A DNA stretch of 18,696 bases from DATAEK01 sp036258055 (GTDB taxonomy: Bacteria; Acidobacteriota; Vicinamibacteria; Vicinamibacterales; 2-12-FULL-66-21), in the NCBI GenBank assembly GCA_036258055.1, contig DATAEK010000411.1:1-18696 (forward strand), read 5' to 3'. Position numbers and translations under genes: made by a program. Under the pieces are notes generated by a model. It ran no database searches. It was not told where the DNA came from and saw only the letters and a list, made by a program, of their open reading frames with translations. This document shows, one piece after another, positions 1 through 8,531 of this stretch (within the stretch, counting starts at the first letter, position 1; the number at the start of each line of letters is the position of its first letter).

Positions 1-2700
1 GTGCTTCCGGGAACGCTCCGCCATGACCGCCCGCATCTCCTCGAGGACCTCTTCGGCGACCAGACTCCACGAGCGTGAGCGTCCCCAAGCCGAAATCGCC
101 TCGTGATCCCATTGGGCGGTCAAGGCCGCGCGCAACGCCTCCGTAAGCGCCCCGCCATCGTGCACCGGCACCACAGACCCGCAACTGTCGGAGACAACCA
201 TCTGTCGAACGGCGCCGACATCGGTCGCGACCACCGGCGTACCGCAGGCAAGAGCCTCGTTGACCACATTGGGCCAACCCTCCGTCGAGCTCGCGAGGCA
301 GAAGACGTCGGCCGCGGACATCAGTTCGGCGAGCGTCTCCTGCGTGACCTCGCCGAGGAACGCGACCCGATCGCCAAGTCCATTGGCCGTCACCAGCTGC
401 CGAAGTGTTCCGGCATAGCGTCCCGAGCGCCCGACTCCCCCCGCGATCAGCAGCCTCGCCCGCACGCCGCGATCGGTCAGATTCTTCACGGCCGCGATGA
501 CGCGATGATGTCCCTTCAATTCGGCCAGGTCGCCCGCGCTGAGGATGATTCGTTCGGCGGGGGCGATGCCATGGTTGGAGCGGCACCCAAGGCGATCGCG
601 GCGGAAGAAGACGTCGGCATTGATTCCATTTGGCACGGTCTTGACACGCCGCGGGTCCACTCCGAGGTCGATCGCGAGCTCGCGGAGACCGTCCGAGACG
701 GCAATGACACGATCGGTGCGCCGCAGAGCCCAGGACATCCAGAAATTTTTCGACCTCTGACGGTAATATCGAAATTCACTGCCCCGAAGCGTCACGAGAA
801 CGGGGCGGCCGAGGATTCGGCCGAGCAGAACGGCTGCGATCCCCTCTGGATGCGCGAAATGCGCATCGATCACGTCAAAGGGGCACCGGGCTCGGAGCCT
901 GGCCAGCACCGGCAGCAGCCTTGCGAACAGGAAGAACGCGTTCGTCCACCCGCCGTACGGCGGATACAGCCAACGAGGATGCAGGACGTGCATGTGGCCC
1001 TCTTTCCTCGCGCGCGGTATGCGCAGAGCCGCAAAGAGGTTTCGCTGCGGATTCGCGTAGTCCAGCGAAGCAATCGGCGCGACCACGAGCAGGCTCGTTC
1101 GCGACCGAATCGCCTCGAGCCGTGAACGGACGAACAGCCCCTTGCCCGGCTCCGAAGGATTCGGAAACTCGGTGCTCAGACTTAGTACCCTCGGAACTGC
1201 CGCTGTCTCTGGGGAGGCTTCCGGGAGGTTGCTGGAGCCGTGGCTGCGCGCAGAGCGAACCGCACTGAGGAGCTCGCCGCATTGCGATCGGGCGACGAGC
1301 AGCGCAGCCCCGATATAGATTGTGGCGCCCACCGCAATCTCGACGAGCAGCTGGATCGGAGGCGTCAGGCCGGCGAGCGCGAGCCGTGCCACGCTCACGC
1401 CGGCGGCCATCGCGATGCAGGCGGCGAGCGGTCTCATCATCGGGAGGAGAAACTCGGAGATCAGGACACCATCCAGGCGGCGGACCATCCACATTCCCGC
1501 CAGCGTGCGCAGGACGAACACCATGCCGACGCACCCACACGCCCAGTTGATGCCGACGCGACCCAGCGTCGAAATGGCGGCGACGAGCGCCATCAGACTC
1601 GCGCACTCGAGCCAGAGCACGACGCTCGGCCGGCGCGAGGCGTAGAAGTACGAGGCGAGGATGCTGCCAAGCGGGCGCGCGATGGACAGCGCCGAAAGTG
1701 ACATCAGCATGGCCCCGACGTTCGACCATCTCGAATCGAAAAATGTGTCCACCACTGTTGGAGCGACGGCGGCCAGTCCGATCGACAGCGGGAACATGAT
1801 CATCGAGACCATGGTGCAGGAGTGGACCAGGGCCGCGGCCCGTCTGCGCTGATCGACGTGCGGAAACGACGCGGCGACGATGTCGCCCAGCTGATCGCCG
1901 ATTGCGGTCGCGGGTGTGTCCGCGAGGTTGTACGCGTAGTTGTACGCGCCCATCGACGCGGCGCCGAAGTATCGGCTGATCAGCAGGTTGTCCCACCGGC
2001 GCATCCCGAACGTCACGATGGACGCAACGCTGACGTTCAAGCCGTACCCGACAATTCTGAGAAAGGTCGCGAGCTGCAATCGATGCGGCTCGAGCCACTC
2101 GCGGATGCCGACCGCCGGCACGATGGCTACGAATCGGACCGCCGAACGCGCGAGGCAGCCCCACGCAATGGCCATCGCGCCTCCCCCCTGCGCGGCACAG
2201 ATGACGGAGACGGCCGTGTAGGTCAGCTCGCCTCCGGCACGGGCCACTGAAAGCCAACCAAATCGCAGGTTGCGGACCAGGAGCCTCTCCGGCACATAGA
2301 CGATCCGCTCGAGGAGCGTTGACAGCATCAAGACCGGCAGGAATTCCGCAAGCCCTGGCGCGCCTGACCAGCGTCCCAGAGGACCACCGAGCATCATCGT
2401 GCCGATCACTGCGGCAACGCCGGTCGCGAGAAACCAACAGCTCGCGTGAAACGCTTCGGCTCGCGAGATCTTGGCGTTCGCCACGAGATAGATGCCGACG
2501 CCGAACGTCGTCGCGCTGCTGGCCGTCGTGGCGGCGATTGCCGCCGCCATGACGACGCCGTACTCGGTCGGCGCCAGGTACCGCGCGAGCAGAAGCGTGC
2601 CGAGCAGACCGACGGCTCTCGAGCCGACGCTCGTGGGCACCGTCCACGCTGCACTCCGGACAACACGCTGCCGCAGGGATGATGTCGTCACCACCGTCAC
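1..2700 (-). CDS. Wzx-type flippase fused in frame to a GT4-type glycosyltransferase (3' end beyond window)
   Basis: One frame stays open for 900 codons from a GTG at 2700 to the window edge. Residues about 1-475 are strongly hydrophobic with many membrane segments and read like a lipopolysaccharide/O-unit flippase (MATE/PST superfamily; early motif ARYLAPTEYGVV). Residues about 475-503 form a Ser/Ala/Pro-rich linker. From about 504 a glycosyltransferase begins (VLSLSTEFPNPSEPGKG), with PNGIN at 690-694 and the E-x7-E motif at E807/E815 typical of GT4 enzymes. I read every codon between the two parts and found neither a stop nor an ATG, GTG or TTG at which the second half could begin, so a true fusion is the simplest reading. 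Expected role: flipping lipid-linked repeat units across the inner membrane, plus adding a sugar on the cytoplasmic face. The GTG overlaps the stop of the lyase gene (GTGA), implying coupling. The C-terminus looks nearly complete at position 1. Confidence 0.85.
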   Translation of the reverse strand, partial: MTVVTTSSLRQRVVRSAAWTVPTSVGSRAVGLLGTLLLARYLAPTEYGVVMAAAIAATTASSATTFGVGIYLVANAKISRAEAFHASCWFLATGVAAVIGTMMLGGPLGRWSGAPGLAEFLPVLMLSTLLERIVYVPERLLVRNLRFGWLSVARAGGELTYTAVSVICAAQGGGAMAIAWGCLARSAVRFVAIVPAVGIREWLEPHRLQLATFLRIVGYGLNVSVASIVTFGMRRWDNLLISRYFGAASMGAYNYAYNLADTPATAIGDQLGDIVAASFPHVDQRRRAAALVHSCTMVSMIMFPLSIGLAAVAPTVVDTFFDSRWSNVGAMLMSLSALSIARPLGSILASYFYASRRPSVVLWLECASLMALVAAISTLGRVGINWACGCVGMVFVLRTLAGMWMVRRLDGVLISEFLLPMMRPLAACIAMAAGVSVARLALAGLTPPIQLLVEIAVGATIYIGAALLVARSQCGELLSAVRSARSHGSSNLPEASPETAAVPRVLSLSTEFPNPSEPGKGLFVRSRLEAIRSRTSLLVVAPIASLDYANPQRNLFAALRIPRARKEGHMHVLHPRWLYPPYGGWTNAFFLFARLLPVLARLRARCPFDVIDAHFAHPEGIAAVLLGRILGRPVLVTLRGSEFRYYRQRSKNFWMSWALRRTDRVIAVSDGLRELAIDLGVDPRRVKTVPNGINADVFFRRDRLGCRSNHGIAPAERIILSAGDLAELKGHHRVIAAVKNLTDRGVRARLLIAGGVGRSGRYAGTLRQLVTANGLGDRVAFLGEVTQETLAELMSAADVFCLASSTEGWPNVVNEALACGTPVVATDVGAVRQMVVSDSCGSVVPVHDGGALTEALRAALTAQWDHEAISAWGRSRSWSLVAEEVLEEMRAVMAERSRKH

Positions 2701-5156
2701 ACCGGTGGGCGATCTCGGTATTCGGGCCGACGCGTTCCGGCGCTGGCTCGACTGCGGACCGTGAATAGCCCACCCTCCGGAGACCGGAAGGTCAACACGC
2801 CCTGGTTCGACGTCCGAACCGTGCCGAGGCTCACGCCGTTGCGCGCGATGATGTACTGCGTATTCGGCAGAAGGTCGGCGAGCACGTGAACGCCCGTCTG
2901 ACCTGACGCGTAGTTCGCGGTGTAACCGACGTTCGATTGCGGCCCTCCGTCGGCGGAGAACAGGCCGACGCGCTGAACACTGCCGTCCGCCACCATGGCA
3001 CCTACCATCGCGCCGTTCGTCGACGGCAACCGAACGGTTGTGGGCATCGAGGTGGTCGACGAAGCAGTGGCAACCAGCACGTTCAACGCATTGAACGTGG
3101 TGTTCGCGAGGGAATCGGAGACCTCGAGACGGTAGGTAATCGTTCGGCTATCGGTCGCACTGACTGGATCGGCCACCGCAGCCAGAACCGGCGCGGCCGG
3201 CATAAGCGTGCGGATGAACAAAGCGGAATTGCCTGCTCGAATGGACGCCGTGTCGCCCGAGATCGCCGGCGGTCCACCCGCCGGATTGAGGTGGAAATAG
3301 AGTTTCTTGACGTAGTTCGCCTTGAGAAACCGGATACGGTCGAACACCAGGAGCACGCCGTTCCCCATCGACAGGAAATTTCGCTCGAAGTAACGCACCG
3401 AGCGGCTGGCGCGCGGCTTGCGGTCGCCGACGGTGTACGCGGAGGTGAGATCGGTCTTGACGTAGCCGAAGTCGGCTCCGCCATCCTGCGCGAGGACGTT
3501 GCTGGTGCCCCAGTAGCCTTGACCGCCGATGTAGTCCACGCCCGTGAACAGGTAGTCGCCGAGGTCGTCGACGAACAGCGTGTTGCCTCGCCACGATCGG
3601 AGATCGAATGCCTGCGGCGAGCCGAAATCGCCGGTCGGACCTTTCCATTGACCGGAATTCACCAGCAGGTAGTCGTTTCCACGCTGGATCGCGATGTGGC
3701 CGGCTCCTCGCATCTGGTGCGTCGCCCAGTGCATGGTGCCGCCGGCGATCGACATCCAGACAGCATCCGGCTGCCAGGAGCTCCTGCGATAGAAGTGCTC
3801 ATCACCTAGCGAGCGAAACCAGGTTGGTTGTGTGAGCCGGTAGTCGGCGGCGGGACGCGCGCGATCGTAGAAGAGAAACCGCACGAACGGATCGGCCACC
3901 TGACCGCCGTGCGGTGCGGCAGCCAGGCTCTGATACAGATGCTGCATCCACTGGCCTTCCTCCGTGCCGTCGAGCAGGTACGACAACACGATCGGCAGGG
4001 ACGGCGGCAGGACTCCCGCGTAGTCGCCGGCACACGAGCTTTCGTCGCTCACCTGCCAGTTGTTCGGCCTCAGGTTGTGCAGCAGATTGCGCGCGATCTT
4101 CTGCGGGTAGCCGCTCCTCGAGATGATGTCGGCTCCGGTGGCAGTCTCGACGGCTAGCAGGTAGTAGAGCAGGCGCTGAAAGTGATTGGCGCCGTACGGA
4201 TAGCCCTCGACGGGATATCCGCCAGCGAACCCGCCCGTGGCGAACGCTGGCGCGACCTGCATCCGAAACAGATCGCGAATGTGAGCGACGATCTCCGGAC
4301 CGCGTGGATTGTCGGCTTCGGTCGCGATCCCGGCCAGACCGAACCCCAGCACGTGCCCGCCGAAGTAGTTGCCGTACGCGGGACCGTTGTTCTCGAATGC
4401 CGCGCGCTTGAACCAGTCGAACCACAGATTGAGCGCCTGGACGACGGCGGCTCTCTGCTTCGCGGTCAAGCGATCGTGGAGCCAGTCGTAGCCGATCGCC
4501 AGACCGTAGATCGCGCTGCGCGATGGAAAGCCTGAATCGATTGCCGCAGGAGCGAGCATTCCCGCGACGCCAAGCGAGGCAATGTAGTCGACGAGCTCGA
4601 TGCCTTTCGACGCGTACGCACTATTGCCGGTCACCTGATACGCAATGCCCAGCACCTCCAGCATCGACTGCCAGTCCGAACCGTTGTAGCCGTATCCCGA
4701 GTACTCGCCGTCGCTGAAAAAGAGCGCGAGGCGCTGTCCCGTGAAACTGCCGAAGACGCTCGAATCGATCGGAACGGTGAATGTATGGGTGCCGACGCGG
4801 GTCGCGGCGATCGGGCTCGGTCGATCGCCGGTTGCGTTCACGGCCGCCCACGGGCCGGTCGCGCCTCCGATGAATACAGACGTCGAGCCGGGCCACGGCA
4901 CCGGTTCGGCGAGAGTGAACCGAACGGGATTGGAATTGGTCGCGGCGGTCACCGTAAACCGCGGCATCCGCCGGGTCAGGAGCTGATCCGCGGATGCCTT
5001 CACGAGCAGCCAATCGAGATCGCCTGAGTCCACTTTCGCGCGGAGCACCGACCGCAAAGTCGGCGTCAGCCAGATGCGCGGATGCGTATCCGAGTGGAGC
5101 GGCTCCGAATCGGTTACCAGGAGGAGCCCGAGCAGACTCGCAGCGAGCAGCTTCAT
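2697..5156 (-). CDS. exported heparinase II/III-like polysaccharide lyase
   Basis: An 819-residue protein. The N-terminus (MKLLAASLLGLLLVTDSEP) looks like a signal peptide, giving a periplasmic or secreted enzyme. The middle reads like an alpha/alpha toroid of the alginate-lyase/heparinase superfamily, with NYFGGH at 263-268 and GYPVEGYPYG at 313-322 as candidate Asn, His and Tyr catalytic sites. The stretch around H480-H487 followed by RGNDYLLVNSG matches the beta-sandwich segment of Hepar_II_III (PF07940) proteins. The C-terminal quarter is beta-rich. Lyases of this superfamily cut uronic-acid polysaccharides by beta-elimination; here the likely substrate is the polymer made by this operon, for trimming or release, which is inference. 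I chose the ATG at 5156 because it starts the signal peptide and overlaps the upstream stop as ATGA; the frame stays open further upstream, but that extension overlaps the beta-barrel gene. The stop overlaps the flippase start as GTGA. Confidence 0.82.
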   Translation of the reverse strand: MKLLAASLLGLLLVTDSEPLHSDTHPRIWLTPTLRSVLRAKVDSGDLDWLLVKASADQLLTRRMPRFTVTAATNSNPVRFTLAEPVPWPGSTSVFIGGATGPWAAVNATGDRPSPIAATRVGTHTFTVPIDSSVFGSFTGQRLALFFSDGEYSGYGYNGSDWQSMLEVLGIAYQVTGNSAYASKGIELVDYIASLGVAGMLAPAAIDSGFPSRSAIYGLAIGYDWLHDRLTAKQRAAVVQALNLWFDWFKRAAFENNGPAYGNYFGGHVLGFGLAGIATEADNPRGPEIVAHIRDLFRMQVAPAFATGGFAGGYPVEGYPYGANHFQRLLYYLLAVETATGADIISRSGYPQKIARNLLHNLRPNNWQVSDESSCAGDYAGVLPPSLPIVLSYLLDGTEEGQWMQHLYQSLAAAPHGGQVADPFVRFLFYDRARPAADYRLTQPTWFRSLGDEHFYRRSSWQPDAVWMSIAGGTMHWATHQMRGAGHIAIQRGNDYLLVNSGQWKGPTGDFGSPQAFDLRSWRGNTLFVDDLGDYLFTGVDYIGGQGYWGTSNVLAQDGGADFGYVKTDLTSAYTVGDRKPRASRSVRYFERNFLSMGNGVLLVFDRIRFLKANYVKKLYFHLNPAGGPPAISGDTASIRAGNSALFIRTLMPAAPVLAAVADPVSATDSRTITYRLEVSDSLANTTFNALNVLVATASSTTSMPTTVRLPSTNGAMVGAMVADGSVQRVGLFSADGGPQSNVGYTANYASGQTGVHVLADLLPNTQYIIARNGVSLGTVRTSNQGVLTFRSPEGGLFTVRSRASAGTRRPEYRDRPPV

Positions 5157-6580
5157 TCGCTTCGTTGACCGGATGGCGCTGACCCGATCGTCCGCCGGGG
5201 TGGGGTCCAAACAAGGTTGACGCGGGCTCCCTCGCGGGTCAGGTGGAACCCTTCGAACCCGCGGCTTCCGTGACGATCGAACAGCAACTCGCCTATCAGC
5301 TGGACGTTCGGCCCGAGCCGACGGCCGACGGAGACCGTCGAGAGCCACGTGTAGATGTACGAGAAATTCCCCGGTCCCCGGAAGATGGACAGATCGGACC
5401 GCGCCATCCACGCGCTGCGCGGCGCCGACCACGACCACGATCCAACGACCGACTGCACGTTGCCCTCGAAGCCGGTTGCGATATTGCGGCCGCCATGGCC
5501 GTATTCGTCATGTGGGGCGCGGCTGTACTGGACGAGGAGCGTCTGTGTTCGAAATCTGTAGCCGATCGCCCCGTTGTAAATGAGCATCGGCGTCCGGCTG
5601 GAAGTCGTCGTCATTGGCGCGGCCGAAGCCGGGGTCTGGAACGGTCGCACGGCCGCACCCACGGTGGTCAGCGTGAACCACTTTCTTCCGGACCATCCGT
5701 AACCGAGGGTCGCGGACATGACTTTGTCCGTGATGCCCCCGGATGTCTGTGACCAGCCAAGATCGGCGGTGAGTTGAGTCCGTTCCGATCGGTCGTATCT
5801 GACGCCGACGCCAGCGCTTTCGGCCGTCGAATCCGGAGAGGACAGCGCCTCTACTGAAGCGTGGTTCGACGAAATCTGCCGCACGATGGTGTAGCTGCCG
5901 CTGAAATGGGTTGCGAGCCTCACGGAATGGAGGTACGTCGCATCCGCTCTCAGGCTCGAGACCATGCTGCGATTGCCATAGACGTCGGATGCGTCAAGCG
6001 AATGGATCGGTACGAAGAGCGCCGCGTGGGACAAATCCGGACTCGGCGACCGGGCCAGGGCTACAGTACCTGCCAAATCATCGAAGGACGTCGAGTCGTC
6101 GACCAGCCGTCTCGCCTGGCTGGGCTGAGATGCCACCTGATCCGAGTTGGCGATCACGCTCGCGACACCAGCCCCCAGTCGCCATCTGTTCCCAAGCGCA
6201 CGCGACACCCCGAACGTCAGGTTGCCACCGGGTGCGCTCAGCCGCGAGTAGAGTGCCCGCGTCGTGTACATGCCGAAGAGCTCCAGGGTGTACCTGGTTC
6301 GAGAAGTGACACGCCGCCAGTCGACCGCCGCCGTCCCAGTCGTGATGAGATCCGCGTTGAGGACGTCGTTCGGCGTGTAGCCGCCCAGCGTGATCGGCGG
6401 AAGCTGCACGGACGCGTATCCGGTCGACAGGCTCACTTCGCGGACGGCGAAGCTTCCCTTGTCATCGTTGGTCTGAGCCAACGCTCCTGTTTGGAGCACG
6501 GGCACCAGGAGGGCCACCGCGATCGCGGTGGACGAACACTTCGACACCAAGTTACCGGCGCGCAGTTTCGAGGTGCTCAT
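5153..6580 (-). CDS. outer-membrane beta-barrel protein, candidate polysaccharide porin
   Basis: A 475-residue protein with a signal peptide (hydrophobic stretch near residues 18-33, likely cleavage after ALA at 33-35). The rest is a long series of alternating polar/hydrophobic strands rich in Tyr, Trp, Ser, Thr and Gly, such as TRYTLELFGMYTTRALYS and WRLGAGVASVIA, separated by short turns. That is the pattern of an integral outer-membrane beta-barrel. I do not recognise a named family with certainty; uncharacterised barrel proteins of similar size occur in exosortase-type EPS loci, and Wzp-type barrels work with short OPX proteins. Position inside the operon, with ATGA overlaps to both the upstream AsnB-like gene and the downstream lyase gene, argues for a role in exporting or processing the polymer. 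The last residues (RRTIGSAPSGQRSE) do not end in the aromatic residue common to barrels, which is a mild oddity. Confidence 0.75.
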   Translation of the reverse strand: MSTSKLRAGNLVSKCSSTAIAVALLVPVLQTGALAQTNDDKGSFAVREVSLSTGYASVQLPPITLGGYTPNDVLNADLITTGTAAVDWRRVTSRTRYTLELFGMYTTRALYSRLSAPGGNLTFGVSRALGNRWRLGAGVASVIANSDQVASQPSQARRLVDDSTSFDDLAGTVALARSPSPDLSHAALFVPIHSLDASDVYGNRSMVSSLRADATYLHSVRLATHFSGSYTIVRQISSNHASVEALSSPDSTAESAGVGVRYDRSERTQLTADLGWSQTSGGITDKVMSATLGYGWSGRKWFTLTTVGAAVRPFQTPASAAPMTTTSSRTPMLIYNGAIGYRFRTQTLLVQYSRAPHDEYGHGGRNIATGFEGNVQSVVGSWSWSAPRSAWMARSDLSIFRGPGNFSYIYTWLSTVSVGRRLGPNVQLIGELLFDRHGSRGFEGFHLTREGARVNLVWTPPRRTIGSAPSGQRSE

Positions 6581-8505
6581 GCCGCGCTCGCAGCTTCCGC
6601 GGCGCCGATCCACCGCTCGTGCCACAGATTGAGGCTCATCGCCGCCCACAAGCGGTTCGAGTAGTCGCGCTCGCCCGCCCGGTGCTTGCGCAGCGTCTCG
6701 GCGAGATGGTCGCGCCGAAGCAGCCCGTCCCTGGTCAGACCGGCGTCGAGCAGGATCGGCTCGGCCCACTTGCCCAATGCGCCGCGAAAGAGCTCGATGA
6801 CCGGCGTGCGGAAACCCTGCTTCGGCCGGTAGATGATGTCGTCGTCGAGGACGCCTTCGATGGCCTTCTTGAAGAAGTACTTCACCAGCCCGTTCCGCGC
6901 TTTCAGCGCGGCCGGAATGTTGAAGACGAAATGGGCATACGCGGGCGCGGTGTAGGGACAACGCGGCTCGATGCCCAGCGAGGCCGCGAGCAGATCGAGC
7001 TTGCCCAGCATGAGATTGGTGAAATAGAAGTCCTGCATCATCGCGTAGATGACGTAGGCGAGATAGTCTCGACCGGTATGCGGGCTCGCATCGAACCGGC
7101 TCCGACACGCGGCAGCGACACGTCCCGCGCGTGGCGTTCGCCTGAGCAGGTCGGGCGCGAGCACCGCTGCCTTGTCGGTGTCCATCCAGGCCGTCTCGTA
7201 ACTCCAGAAGTATTCGTCGCTGCGTGCGGCCCGCTCCAGGATGTCGCGGCGGCCCGGTGAGAGCGCCGGTGCCAGGCCCGCTAACGCATGGCGCACCCAT
7301 TCCGGTTTTCCCAGGTACGGCAGCCAACGACGGTAATAGCCCTCCCGGATGTGCATCATGCCGCCATGCCCACAACAGAGCTCGTCGTTGGCTTCGCCCG
7401 TCATGACGACACGGAGGCCTTCCTCTGCGGCGAGCCGCAGCGCGTGGTGCAGAAAAACGGCCGAGGGCTCGGACACGAGATCGTCCATCGCGTCGATCGT
7501 CAACGGAATGGTCCGAAGGAATTCGTCGGTACTCAGCAGGCGTTCGTGATGCGTCGATCCGATCGATGCCGCCACCCGGCGCGCGTACTCGATGTCGTTG
7601 TATTTGGCGTCGCCTTCGAGGTCGGCGAGGCCGACGGTGAACGTGTGGAGCGTTCGCGATCGATCCCGGGAGAGCAATGAGGCGTTCGCGCTCGAGTCGT
7701 TGCCGCCGCTCAAGAGCGATCCGATCGGGCCCTCGACGTCGCGGCGGGCGACCGAGGCGTGGTGGAGCGCCCGCACGCGCTCGACATAGAAGCGCTCGTC
7801 GGTCGACTCCGGAATCGGATTCTGGAGCAGATCCCAGTAGGTTTCGACGCGAACTGTGCCGTCGAGCCCGCAGATGGCCGCGCTTCCCGCGGGAACCTTG
7901 CGGACGTTCCGGAAGAGCGTTGCCGGGCCGGGCACGCTCGTGAACGTCAGAAAATCCGCCAGCGCCGTCTCATCGACCGCACGGGGCACGCGGCGGTTTC
8001 GGAGCGTGGCCTTGATCTCGGATGCGAACACGATGCCGTCGGCGCTGCTGCAGTAGTACAGCGGACGTACACCGAGGAAGTCACGGCCCAGCACGAGACG
8101 TCGTGCGCGGGTGTCCCAGAGCGCCAGTGCAAACTGGCCGTCGGCGCGCCGCCATCCCGAAATGCCTTCATCTTCGTAGAGATGGAGGAGCAGTTCGCAC
8201 GAATGCGGATGCACGACCGTGTGACCCTTGTCGCGCAGGTACGACCGCAGCGTGTCGACGTTGAACACGTGGCCATCGCAGACCATCATCAGCGACCGAT
8301 CCTCGTTGACGAGGACGCGAGGGCTCGCTTCGCCGACTGCCGTGCGCAAAAAGCGGAAGCCAAGCGCCACCGGATCGGTCTCGTCGACCCACCGGGTATC
8401 GTCGTCTGGACCACGGGGCCGCAGCGCGACAGACATGCCGTGGAGGTCGACATCGATGCGTGGCTCGGGTCTCGATCCGCCGGCGATTCCGTAGATTGCA
8501 GACAT
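6577..8505 (-). CDS. AsnB-like amidotransferase with degenerate glutaminase domain
   Basis: A 642-residue asparagine-synthetase homologue. The C-terminal synthetase half is intact in outline: a PP-loop SGGNDSS at 266-272 (Asn replaces the usual Leu), GEANDE in place of the usual GEGSDE, and the conserved KQGFR segment near the end. The N-terminal Ntn-type glutaminase half keeps its fold (YGIAGG, ALRPRGPDDD, FASEIKA) but the protein starts MSAIYGIAGG, so the catalytic Cys2 of MCGIAG is absent, and the oxyanion-hole NGE motif reads CDGH (76-79). It therefore should not hydrolyse glutamine itself and may use free ammonia, borrow it from the canonical paralogue at 9721-11631, or have another nucleophile. 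Its acceptor in an EPS locus is more likely a carboxylated sugar than aspartate (inference). An SD-like GGAGGAG lies at 8517-8523, 11 bases before the ATG; the stop overlaps the barrel gene as ATGA. Confidence 0.88.
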   Translation of the reverse strand: MSAIYGIAGGSRPEPRIDVDLHGMSVALRPRGPDDDTRWVDETDPVALGFRFLRTAVGEASPRVLVNEDRSLMMVCDGHVFNVDTLRSYLRDKGHTVVHPHSCELLLHLYEDEGISGWRRADGQFALALWDTRARRLVLGRDFLGVRPLYYCSSADGIVFASEIKATLRNRRVPRAVDETALADFLTFTSVPGPATLFRNVRKVPAGSAAICGLDGTVRVETYWDLLQNPIPESTDERFYVERVRALHHASVARRDVEGPIGSLLSGGNDSSANASLLSRDRSRTLHTFTVGLADLEGDAKYNDIEYARRVAASIGSTHHERLLSTDEFLRTIPLTIDAMDDLVSEPSAVFLHHALRLAAEEGLRVVMTGEANDELCCGHGGMMHIREGYYRRWLPYLGKPEWVRHALAGLAPALSPGRRDILERAARSDEYFWSYETAWMDTDKAAVLAPDLLRRTPRAGRVAAACRSRFDASPHTGRDYLAYVIYAMMQDFYFTNLMLGKLDLLAASLGIEPRCPYTAPAYAHFVFNIPAALKARNGLVKYFFKKAIEGVLDDDIIYRPKQGFRTPVIELFRGALGKWAEPILLDAGLTRDGLLRRDHLAETLRKHRAGERDYSNRLWAAMSLNLWHERWIGAAEAASAA

Positions 8506-8531
8506 GGTGCTATGCGCTCCTCCGCGAGAAA

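Noticed and set aside
875..2773. Minus-strand open frame of 632 codons overlapping the flippase fusion
   Set aside because: Its translation is extremely rich in Arg and Ala, with no hydrophobic segments or motifs. The adjacent frame gives a clear flippase and glycosyltransferase.
5157..5438. Longer N-terminus for the lyase gene starting at 5438
   Set aside because: The extension lies inside the beta-barrel gene, is not signal-like, and the ATG at 5156 gives a clean signal peptide and an ATGA overlap.
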